Origin: Methylophaga sp. OBS3
GTDB lineage: Bacteria > Pseudomonadota > Gammaproteobacteria > Nitrosococcales > Methylophagaceae
Length of the DNA: 64,000 bases
Direction: 5' to 3'
NCBI RefSeq assembly: GCF_026319325.1
Contig: NZ_JAPDMU010000003.1
Location: 1-64,000, forward strand
Below, piece after piece: positions 56,806 to 64,000 of this stretch (positions within the stretch are counted from its first letter, which is position 1; each line of letters opens with the position of its first letter). Below the pieces are notes generated by a model, which worked only from the letters and a program-made list of their open reading frames with translations, was not told the DNA's origin and did no database searches. A program made the position numbers and the translations under genes.

Positions 56806-58602
56806 TTAAGACTTCTTGGACAACTGTAAAACCGCCAAGAATGCTTCCTGCGGAACATCAACCTTACCCACAGACTTCATACGTTTTTTACCGGCTTTTT
56901 GCTTTTCAAGCAATTTACGTTTACGAGAAACGTCACCGCCATAACATTTTGCCAAAACATTCTTACGCATTGCTTTAACAGTAGAGCGAGCAATGATGTG
57001 ACCACCAATCGCAGCCTGAATAGCAATATCGAACATTTGCCGTGGGATCAGTTCCTGCATTTTTTCGACTAATTGGCGACCTCTAGAAACACTGTCGCTG
57101 CGGTGAACAACCAGCGCCAGCGCATCAACTCGCTCGCCATTAATGAGAATATCCAATTTCACTAAGTCCGCAGGTTGGAATCTAATGAAATGATAATCCA
57201 AAGAAGCATAACCACGACTGACCGATTTAATACGATCGAAGAAATCAATGACGACTTCATTCATCGGTAACTCGTAGCTCAGGGCAACTTGTTTACCCAT
57301 GTATTGCATGCTCTTTTGCACACCACGCTTTTCAACACACAGGGTAATTACCGCACCTAAATGCTCTTGTGGCACCAAAATATCAGCGGCAACAATAGGT
57401 TCACGAATTTCATCAATTGACCCCGGATCGGGTAACGAAGATGGATTTTCAATTTTGACGATTTCGCCCTTTTTGGTAGCGACTTGGAACACAACCGTCG
57501 GTGCTGTGGTTATCAGATCAAGATCGTATTCACGCTCTAAACGTTCCTGGATGATTTCCATGTGTAATAAGCCAAGGAAACCACAACGGAAGCCGAAACC
57601 TAAAGCTTGTGAATTTTCAGGCTCAAAATGCAAAGAAGCATCATTCAAACGCAATTTACCGAGGGCATCACGGAAGGTTTCATAATCATCACTGCTGACA
57701 GGGAATAAAGCGGCATACACCTGCGGTGTAATTTCTTTAAAGCCCGGTAGCATTTTATCGGCGCCATCACGCGAAGTCGTTAATGTGTCGCCGACAGGTG
57801 CACCATCAATTTCTTTTACACCTGAAATGACATAACCCACTTCACCACATTTCAGTGCGGTACGTTTGCTACGTTTTGGCGTAAATACACCCACCTCATC
57901 AACTAGGTACTCATGACCCGTCGACATAACCCGGATTTTATCTTTGGTGCTTAATTGGCCCTGTTTGATGCGGACCAATGAAATGACACCCACATAACTA
58001 TCAAACCAAGAATCGATGATCAGTGCTTGTAGCGGTGCATCCGGATCCCCCTCTGGTGCAGGAACACGAGCCACCAGCTCTTCGAGTAGATCTTCAATAC
58101 CTAAACCGGTTTTTGCACTGCAACGCACAGCATTAAGTGCATCAACACCAATGATGTCTTCAATTTCTTGGGCAACACGCTCAGGTTCAGCTGAAGGCAG
58201 GTCAATTTTGTTTAAAACTGGTAATACTTCAAGACCTAAATCGATAGCGGTATAGCAGTTCGCGACACTTTGCGCCTCAACACCTTGCGCGGCATCCACC
58301 ACCAGCAAAGCACCTTCACAAGCCGCTAAAGAGCGAGAAACCTCATAGGAAAAGTCGACGTGGCCAGGTGTGTCGATAAAATTCAGGTGATACGTTTCGC
58401 CATCACGTGCTTTGTAATCCAAAGAGACACTTTGTGCCTTGATGGTAATACCACGTTCTTTTTCGATATCCATGGAGTCCAGCACTTGCTGAGACATTTC
58501 ACGATCTGAGAGACCACCACAAATTTGAATAAAGCGATCAGCAATTGTTGATTTGCCATGATCGATATGGGCAATAATGGAAAAGTTACGAATATTTTTC
58601 AT
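56806..58602 (-). CDS. lepA: Elongation factor 4
   Basis: Ribosomal back-translocase-type GTPase. The 598-residue protein has G1 [10 protein letters not shown]3 DTPGHVDF, G4 NKIDLP, EF-G-like domains and the C-terminal LepA domain ending QLSKKS. It starts the minus-strand lepA-to-cysM run. In many relatives mucD lies directly upstream; here an iron-linked cluster separates them. Confidence 0.98.
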   Translation of the reverse strand: MKNIRNFSIIAHIDHGKSTIADRFIQICGGLSDREMSQQVLDSMDIEKERGITIKAQSVSLDYKARDGETYHLNFIDTPGHVDFSYEVSRSLAACEGALLVVDAAQGVEAQSVANCYTAIDLGLEVLPVLNKIDLPSAEPERVAQEIEDIIGVDALNAVRCSAKTGLGIEDLLEELVARVPAPEGDPDAPLQALIIDSWFDSYVGVISLVRIKQGQLSTKDKIRVMSTGHEYLVDEVGVFTPKRSKRTALKCGEVGYVISGVKEIDGAPVGDTLTTSRDGADKMLPGFKEITPQVYAALFPVSSDDYETFRDALGKLRLNDASLHFEPENSQALGFGFRCGFLGLLHMEIIQERLEREYDLDLITTAPTVVFQVATKKGEIVKIENPSSLPDPGSIDEIREPIVAADILVPQEHLGAVITLCVEKRGVQKSMQYMGKQVALSYELPMNEVVIDFFDRIKSVSRGYASLDYHFIRFQPADLVKLDILINGERVDALALVVHRSDSVSRGRQLVEKMQELIPRQMFDIAIQAAIGGHIIARSTVKAMRKNVLAKCYGGDVSRKRKLLEKQKAGKKRMKSVGKVDVPQEAFLAVLQLSKKS

Positions 58603-58781
58603 TCAGGTCGAGTTCATTCCGGCGGTTCAGCTTAAGTTGGTTTTGTTAAAAAACAATGGCTTTTCTAAAGACCAATCCAACTTTGCTGATGCGTTGCAAA
58701 TAGTGCTGCATTATACGCACTTAGCACCATGAACACGACATTTGTCTTAATGACAGGAAATGCATTTACTTGAATAAATAT

Positions 58782-58818
58782 TGGCAGCAGCAAAGTTCTT
58801 AAAACTTCACTGCTGCCA
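58782..58818 (-). terminator. Hairpin after the TonB receptor gene
   Basis: Stem TGGCAGCAG/CTGCTGCCA with an inner AAGTT/AACTT stem, straddling the end of the receptor gene's 3' region; the minus strand continues ATATTTATT. A weak to moderate terminator. Confidence 0.55.
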
Positions 58819-58823
58819 TTAAC

Positions 58824-60773
58824 TTAAAACTGCCAGGCAACGCTCAAGCGTACGTCTCTACCTGGCTCCTGATACCCCGATAACACCGGCGAGTAATCAG
58901 CAACACTTGAGTGATCAATATAGTTTTTGTCGAAGATGTTGCGAACTGTCAACGCAATCTTAATATCCTCAGCTAAAGCAGGTGTCCACTGTGCATAAAA
59001 ATCATGGATACCAAAACCAGGTTGATCAGCTTCGCCAATCACCGGCGAATTAACTTTGTCACCTTTGACAAAACGCGCATTCCAGCCAAATTGCCATTGA
59101 CTATCGTACTGATAATCCAAAGACGCAATAAGCGTATCCCCTACCGTGTTTGCAATACCATTATGGTCATAGGCATTGGCTTTAACGCCATCGACTTCGG
59201 CATCGTTATAGTGATAACTGACACGTGCCATCAAACTATCCCATCGACGGCCTAACTCAAGGATGTAGCCATCAGACTCTAAGTCACCGAGGTTATCAAA
59301 CAGTCGACTATTTTCTGGTGACACACCGATCACATCTTGAATTTCAGTGCGATAAGCCTTGGCTGAACCAAACCAAGTGCGAGACTCGTAGGCGACACCA
59401 GCTTCCATATTTTCAGCTTTCTCAGGCTTTAAATCCGGCGCATTGCTGGTAAAACCAATTTTGAAAGCATCTTGAGCTAATGGCCCTTTGAATGCTTCTG
59501 CATAGGAAGCAAATGTGCTCCAGTTCTCAGTCAGATGATAATTGAAGCCAATATTGGCGCTGACATCATTTTCATCATATTTGGTGTTGGCAAAACCATT
59601 ACGCGTTTCATAATCGTCATAACGTAAACCGGTACTTACCAATAAAGCATTCGTTAGCTGAATATCATCCTGTAGATAAATCCCTTTTACTTTAGATTCA
59701 TCAACAGCGTACTCATCAACACCATCTGCAATGGTTTCATCTTCACGATAATCCACACCGTAGGTGATTTGATGGATACCCAAAAATGACGTGTTACGTA
59801 AATCAAAGCCTTTACTCTCGCCTGAACCAGTAAATGGACCAAAGCGACCATTTTGGAATAACTCCGTTTCGGTGTGGTAAAGCGTCAAGTCCAGATCAAG
59901 ATAAGGATTATTTAATGGGTTTAAGTTGTAATTAACGGTGTAGGTTTCACGTTCAGATTCCACTGGATAAAGTGGATTAAAGTCAGCAACCTGCCATTGT
60001 GGGCGCTGCGTTCGATCACCTTCATCTTTACGCTTTTCATAGCTAAAGCGAACTGTCTGGCTATCTGTTAAATGACCAACAACTTTGGTGAATAGGTAAT
60101 CTTGATCTGCTTCCGTACCAATCGCTTCATCACCATCCCCATCGTCATAGTTATCAACGTCTGCTTTAGTAACTGATACCATGGCGCTCCAGTCATCTGT
60201 CAGACGACCAAATAACGTAGTATTGGTTTTAAAACTATCGGTGTTACTCGAAAAAGTCCCTTTCAACAAACCACCAAACTGTTGGTCAGGCTTTAATAAA
60301 TCCTCAGGATCTTTGGTGGTAAACTTCACCGAACCACCCAAAGCTCCCGGCCCTGATAAGGCATTACCTGCGCCAGCATTCACTTCAACTTGTTTGAGTA
60401 ACTCCGGCTCTATGCTAATACGGCCGGCATGGTGGAATTGTCTCGTCGACTGCTGCGCACCATCAATTGTGATGTTTAACAATTGATCTTCAATACCGCG
60501 CACATAGAGTTTTTGGGCAAACCCTGGACCACCGCCAATCGTGACCTCTGGTGATTGGCTAAACAGATCCTGCAAATCGTTTGCCTGTAATTTGGCAATC
60601 TGATCAGCATCAACACTATTTAACTCCGGGGTGACCGTATTCGCTGTCACTTTTACCGGCGCTAGCGATACTGCATTTTCATCTGCTGCCTGAACATTGC
60701 CATAGGCAATCAAACTCGCCATCAATAGCATGAGTCGTTTTGGCTTGGGTACATAAGCCTGCTTTGTTTTCAC
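58824..60773 (-). CDS. TonB-dependent outer membrane receptor (possibly heme-type)
   Basis: A 649-residue receptor: signal peptide (to about residue 29, GNVQA), plug domain (about 45-165; YVRGIEDQLLNITIDGAQQ, GPGALGGSVKF) and a beta-barrel ending in aromatic QF. The plug and FHHAGRISIEPELLKQVEV resemble the hemoglobin/transferrin-type receptor family, and FKGPL and APDLKPE loosely recall its FRAP/NPDL box; the ligand is not certain. The start is taken as GTG at 60773 with AGAGAGG five bases upstream; an ATG at 60797 has no ribosome site. A Fur box lies just upstream. Confidence 0.88.
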   Translation of the reverse strand: MKTKQAYVPKPKRLMLLMASLIAYGNVQAADENAVSLAPVKVTANTVTPELNSVDADQIAKLQANDLQDLFSQSPEVTIGGGPGFAQKLYVRGIEDQLLNITIDGAQQSTRQFHHAGRISIEPELLKQVEVNAGAGNALSGPGALGGSVKFTTKDPEDLLKPDQQFGGLLKGTFSSNTDSFKTNTTLFGRLTDDWSAMVSVTKADVDNYDDGDGDEAIGTEADQDYLFTKVVGHLTDSQTVRFSYEKRKDEGDRTQRPQWQVADFNPLYPVESERETYTVNYNLNPLNNPYLDLDLTLYHTETELFQNGRFGPFTGSGESKGFDLRNTSFLGIHQITYGVDYREDETIADGVDEYAVDESKVKGIYLQDDIQLTNALLVSTGLRYDDYETRNGFANTKYDENDVSANIGFNYHLTENWSTFASYAEAFKGPLAQDAFKIGFTSNAPDLKPEKAENMEAGVAYESRTWFGSAKAYRTEIQDVIGVSPENSRLFDNLGDLESDGYILELGRRWDSLMARVSYHYNDAEVDGVKANAYDHNGIANTVGDTLIASLDYQYDSQWQFGWNARFVKGDKVNSPVIGEADQPGFGIHDFYAQWTPALAEDIKIALTVRNIFDKNYIDHSSVADYSPVLSGYQEPGRDVRLSVAWQF

Positions 60774-60805
60774 AACAACCTCTCTAATAAAAATCATTTA
60801 CAAAT

Positions 60806-60824
60806 AATAATGATTCTCATTTTA
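60806..60824. promoter_or_regulatory. Fur box upstream of the TonB receptor
   Basis: The plus-strand bases match the 19-base Fur consensus (GATAATGATAATCATTATC) at 14 positions, with the core ATAATGAT and TCATT intact. It lies about 35 bases before the receptor start, where Fur would block transcription when iron is plentiful. Confidence 0.75.
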
Positions 60825-60867
60825 GAAGTTATCTAAGATGCTGCAAGCAAATTTACAATTGTTACAT

Positions 60868-62229
60868 TTAAGCGGCGCTTATTGAGGGCAGACTCGCAAC
60901 GATTGGCAGAACAACGGTTATTTTTAAACCATGAGGCTTATGTTGTTCAGCATGAACTCGTCCCCTCAACCGGTTTATATAACGCTGGGTTATCGCCAAA
61001 CCAAGCCCATAGCCTTGACGCTGTTTACTGTCATTAGCCGGTAGACGAAAAAAAGGCCTAAATAAACTAGCCAAATATGCCTCACTAACCCCCGGCCCAC
61101 TATCGATAATCGTCAATAGGTAGTTTTCGACAGTCTGTTGCAGGGTGATAGTTACCGTTTGAGAGGCAGGTGTAAAGCTCAAAGCATTTCGCAAAATATT
61201 CTCTAATGCTTGTCCCAAGAGATCAGACTGACTGTTATCAATTGGTGCATGCTCAGGTAGATCCAGTATCAATTGCCGATCAGGAAACTCAAAACGCGCG
61301 TTATCAACCAAACTATCGAGTAAATCTCTAAGGTCAAATGACTCTGCTATATAGCTTGGTTGCTCGCGATCTAACCACGCTAACGTTAATGAGTCATGTA
61401 CCAAGCGACGCATGACATCACAATCTGAACGAATCTGTTTTAAAGCTTTTTGTGGATCATCCTCAACACTGTCCAATGCCAACTCAATTCTTGTCAGCGG
61501 CGTACGAAGTTCATGAGATAAATCTTCGGTTAAATGTCGTTGGTGGGTTATTAAACTGCTGATCCGTTCGGCCATATCATCAAATGTCTTGGCAACTTCA
61601 GCAAGTTCATCATGTCGGCCTTTTAAATCAGGCAACACCCGTACATCATGATTTCCATCACTGAATTTTCGAGTCGCTTGCTGTAATTGATGTAGCGGTC
61701 GCATGACATGCCGATATATCAGTAGACTAATTAACCCCATGATTAATATTGGCAAAAAGATTTTTAACATCACGCCAGCAATTGGCCAATAACTGCCCGG
61801 ACGCATCCGCTGTGGTAACAAAATCAAAAAATGTGTGTGTTTATCGCCAAGATTAAGATCCATGATTGGATTTAACTTGAAATACAGATGGATTTTCCAG
61901 CTGATATCTCGCCCTAAAACAAACGACTCTATAAACCTTGGTAATAACTGGCTACCAGCAATAGGCTGTACGTCAGATTTCACAACCGCGACCCAGGTTG
62001 ACTCTTTAACTTGTAACTGTTCGATATAATCCTGCAAAGCATCCATATCACCAGATTGATAAAGTGCTGCTGCATGATTGGCATACTCTTGAAGTGTTTC
62101 TTGATGCTGCTTATCGATGAAGCTCATATGCAGCTCAGTACGAACAATTAACCAATGTACCAATAACATTAATACGACACTGCCAATCACTGTAAGCAGT
62201 AATAATTTCCACAGCAGTTGCCGATTCAT
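60868..62229 (-). CDS. Sensor histidine kinase
   Basis: A 453-residue membrane kinase: helix near 12-30, periplasmic domain (about 31-155), second helix (about 157-177), HAMP, then HisKA with phospho-acceptor His in DLSHELRTPLTRIE and a HATPase with ENILRNALSF (N box) and DSGPGVS (G box). It overlaps the response regulator stop by four bases. Its linkage to a Fur-box receptor suggests a metal-related or envelope signal; that is inference. Confidence 0.93.
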   Translation of the reverse strand: MNRQLLWKLLLLTVIGSVVLMLLVHWLIVRTELHMSFIDKQHQETLQEYANHAAALYQSGDMDALQDYIEQLQVKESTWVAVVKSDVQPIAGSQLLPRFIESFVLGRDISWKIHLYFKLNPIMDLNLGDKHTHFLILLPQRMRPGSYWPIAGVMLKIFLPILIMGLISLLIYRHVMRPLHQLQQATRKFSDGNHDVRVLPDLKGRHDELAEVAKTFDDMAERISSLITHQRHLTEDLSHELRTPLTRIELALDSVEDDPQKALKQIRSDCDVMRRLVHDSLTLAWLDREQPSYIAESFDLRDLLDSLVDNARFEFPDRQLILDLPEHAPIDNSQSDLLGQALENILRNALSFTPASQTVTITLQQTVENYLLTIIDSGPGVSEAYLASLFRPFFRLPANDSKQRQGYGLGLAITQRYINRLRGRVHAEQHKPHGLKITVVLPIVASLPSISAA

Positions 62230-62909
62230 TGCAAACAGTAACCCGTGCCATGAACCGTTAACAATTTATCAGCCGGCATCCCTGCAGCGACCAATTTGCG
62301 TCTAACTCGGCTGATATGCATATCTAAACTACGATCATAACGACTGAAGTCTTTCAGCAGTACTCGCCGATATAGCTCAGCTTTACTAAGTGGTTGCTGA
62401 TAATGTCGAGCCAGCGTCCATAACAGTTTAAATTGCACTGTCGTCAAGGTGATTTCTTGTTGGTTATAAACTACTGAATAAGGTTGTTTTTGTAATCGAA
62501 GTGGACCCAGTGTGAGTCGGTTAGGCTCTTGTGACTGAGTATGTTGGCTACTTCTCCGTAATACCGCTTCAATACGTAACTGCAACTCAAGAAAATTAAA
62601 TGGCTTCCCCAAAAAGTCATCAGCACCATTTTGCAAACCTAATATGCGTTCTGACTGGGCATTTCGGGCAGTAATCAAAATTACAGGCACATCGGATTGT
62701 TGCCGAATCTGTTGCAGTAAATCATGACCACAACTATCGGGTAAGGTCAGATCTAATAACACTAAATGAATGGTGTGACTGGAGAGGATTGTTGTTACTG
62801 AGTAGGCATCATGTGATTGCCAAACGGAAAATCCCGCCTTGGTCAGCATTTGCTTAAGTTGATCATTTAAAACCTGATCATCCTCAATGATCAAAATGCT
62901 GTATTCCAT
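62226..62909 (-). CDS. OmpR-family response regulator
   Basis: A 227-residue regulator: receiver (about 1-118) with IIEDDQ, phospho-acceptor Asp in LLDLTLPDS and the conserved Lys in LGKPF, then an OmpR-type winged helix (about 130-227). The ATG at 62909 (MEYSILIIEDD) is chosen over a TTG eight codons upstream. A Fur-box-like site lies just before it, so the system may be iron-repressed. Confidence 0.93.
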   Translation of the reverse strand: MEYSILIIEDDQVLNDQLKQMLTKAGFSVWQSHDAYSVTTILSSHTIHLVLLDLTLPDSCGHDLLQQIRQQSDVPVILITARNAQSERILGLQNGADDFLGKPFNFLELQLRIEAVLRRSSQHTQSQEPNRLTLGPLRLQKQPYSVVYNQQEITLTTVQFKLLWTLARHYQQPLSKAELYRRVLLKDFSRYDRSLDMHISRVRRKLVAAGMPADKLLTVHGTGYCLQ

Positions 62910-62929
62910 TTTTACCCAAACCCTTAAAT

Positions 62930-62948
62930 GCAAATGATTTTCATTAAT
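62930..62948. promoter_or_regulatory. Fur-box-like site upstream of the two-component system
   Basis: Read on the minus strand, AAATGAT-N2-TCATTA gives about 13 of 19 matches to the Fur consensus, with a second partly overlapping AATGAT. It lies 21 bases before the response regulator ATG. Confidence 0.6.
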
Positions 62949-62967
62949 GATAAAGGGTTTTCAAGGC

Positions 62968-63002
62968 AAAAAAAAGCGGCGAATCATTTCTGAGTCGCCG
63001 CT
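62968..63002 (-). terminator. Intrinsic terminator after mucD
   Basis: On the minus strand, stem AGCGGCGA/TCGCCGCT with an inner TCA/TGA pairing is followed by eight T. It ends the mucD transcript. Confidence 0.9.
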
Positions 63003-63022
63003 ATTTGTATAGCTAAAGCTTT

Positions 63023-64000
63023 TTATTCTTCAATCTTCAACGCTAAGAACTGCGCCGAACCACCACGTTGAACCAGAACTGGAATAGATTTACCAACAGG
63101 TAAATTCTTCGCTACCTCAACAAACTGCTTACCATCAGTAATCTGCTCATTGTTTAAACTAATGATGACATCAGTTAAGGTAATTCCCGCTTGCGCAACT
63201 GGACCCGCTTCGATTTTCATGACCATAACACCACCAGCTTCAACACCTGTTTCCTGGCGTTGCTGCGGTGTTAATTCAACCACTTCTACAGCCAAGTTAT
63301 CAGCTCTGAAACGGCCATCTGGCGTTGCGTTCGAGCCACTAGCGATTTTTTCATCTTCAGGCAGCTCTTCAACTTTCACGCTCAGTGTTTGGCGTTTGTT
63401 TTTACGCATGATTTCAACTGGCGCTGTTTTACCAACTTCCGTGCTACCAACAATTGGTGGCAAATCAGATGAGGCATCAACATTACGACCATTAAACTTC
63501 AAGATAATGTCGCCTGCTTCAAAACCTGCTTTAGCAGCAGGACTATCAGCAATAACTCTTGAAACCAGTGCACCACGTGGTTTAGCTAGACCAAATGACT
63601 CAGCTAATTCACGCGTTACATCTTGAATGACAACACCTAACCAGCCACGGCTGACATAGCCTTGTGATTTGATCTGGTTAACTACGTTCATCACAACATC
63701 CATTGGGATGGCGAATGACACGCCCATAAAACCACCGGTTCGACTATAAATCTGTGAGTTAATACCGATAACTTCACCGTCGAGATTAAATAGAGGGCCG
63801 CCAGAGTTACCTGGATTAATTGCGACGTCAGTTTGAATAAACGGAACATAGCTATCGCTTGGTAGGCTTCGACCTAAGGCACTGATAATGCCAGCAGTGG
63901 CTGAGTAATCAAAACCAAATGGTGAACCAATCGCCAGTACCCACTCACCGACTTTAAGATCTTCTGAGTGACCTAGTTTGACTGCTTTAAGATCCAGACC
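63023..64000 (-). CDS. mucD: DegP/MucD-type periplasmic serine protease (partial)
   Basis: The gene runs off the right edge; the window holds its C-terminal 325 residues. The reading frame continues past 63727 to the edge, where the catalytic motif GNSGGPL (active-site Ser) and VGEWVLAIGSPFG are seen, followed by two PDZ domains (about 63260-63660 and 63030-63240). It degrades or refolds misfolded envelope proteins. Its association with lepA downstream is a conserved context, though here separated by the receptor/two-component cluster. Confidence 0.93.
   Translation of the reverse strand, partial: GLDLKAVKLGHSEDLKVGEWVLAIGSPFGFDYSATAGIISALGRSLPSDSYVPFIQTDVAINPGNSGGPLFNLDGEVIGINSQIYSRTGGFMGVSFAIPMDVVMNVVNQIKSQGYVSRGWLGVVIQDVTRELAESFGLAKPRGALVSRVIADSPAAKAGFEAGDIILKFNGRNVDASSDLPPIVGSTEVGKTAPVEIMRKNKRQTLSVKVEELPEDEKIASGSNATPDGRFRADNLAVEVVELTPQQRQETGVEAGGVMVMKIEAGPVAQAGITLTDVIISLNNEQITDGKQFVEVAKNLPVGKSIPVLVQRGGSAQFLALKIEE

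Noticed and set aside
58824-60773. Naming the TonB receptor as a defined heme receptor
   Set aside because: Only loose FRAP/NPDL-like motifs are seen and no heme-uptake genes are adjacent.

Overview
This is a contiguous stretch of gammaproteobacterial chromosome of moderate G+C content. Gene order supports that placement: ndk-rlmN-pilF-rodZ-ispG-hisS, recN/fur/bamE, lepA-lepB-rnc-era-recO-pdxJ-acpS-cysM, mucD at the right edge, and tyrS/M23 peptidase/anmK beside an rRNA operon. Glucosylglycerate and glycogen genes together suggest a halophilic marine methylotroph of the Methylophaga type; that genus-level guess is from memory, not from a search. I see no insertion sequence, prophage, integrase or CRISPR array.

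Layout. 1-370 holds tandem promoters, boxA and leader of an rRNA operon that starts just off the left edge (minus strand). 371-1979 is an AraC regulator divergent from a small four-helix membrane protein. 2038-6352 carries tyrS, an M23 peptidase, anmK and a GcvH-like gene. 6360-15448 is a storage-carbon block: malQ, a GH57 glycosidase, glgC, then divergently glgB and ppk2, then pgi. 15466-21137 is the hisS-to-ndk block. 21290-26233 holds nadK, recN, fur, bamE, a beta-carbonic anhydrase and a metallo-beta-lactamase-fold hydrolase. 26292-28036 holds a striking KWYEANL repeat protein and a small exported protein. 28259-31304 is a signalling group (PilZ, GGDEF, CheV) with coq7. 31512-35115 holds three tRNAs, RNase R and an HDOD protein. 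35409-39105 has ettA, a PQQ-propeller lipoprotein and two small envelope proteins.

39275-45698 is the second metabolic highlight: a possible small RNA, then a glycerate kinase/phosphatase fusion, gpgS, a GH13 phosphorylase and galU. Together these could make, break down and recycle the compatible solute glucosylglycerate. At 45779-46149 lie two paralogous 34-35-residue membrane miniproteins; the second has a perfect FNR/Anr box. 46142-58602 holds an AlkD-like protein, rlmD, a YdbH/YdbL pair and the cysM-to-lepA block. 58824-62909 is a Fur-box-associated TonB receptor and two-component system lying between lepA and mucD, which are usually adjacent.

The best candidates for something undescribed are the KWYEANL repeat protein and the twin FNR-linked miniproteins.
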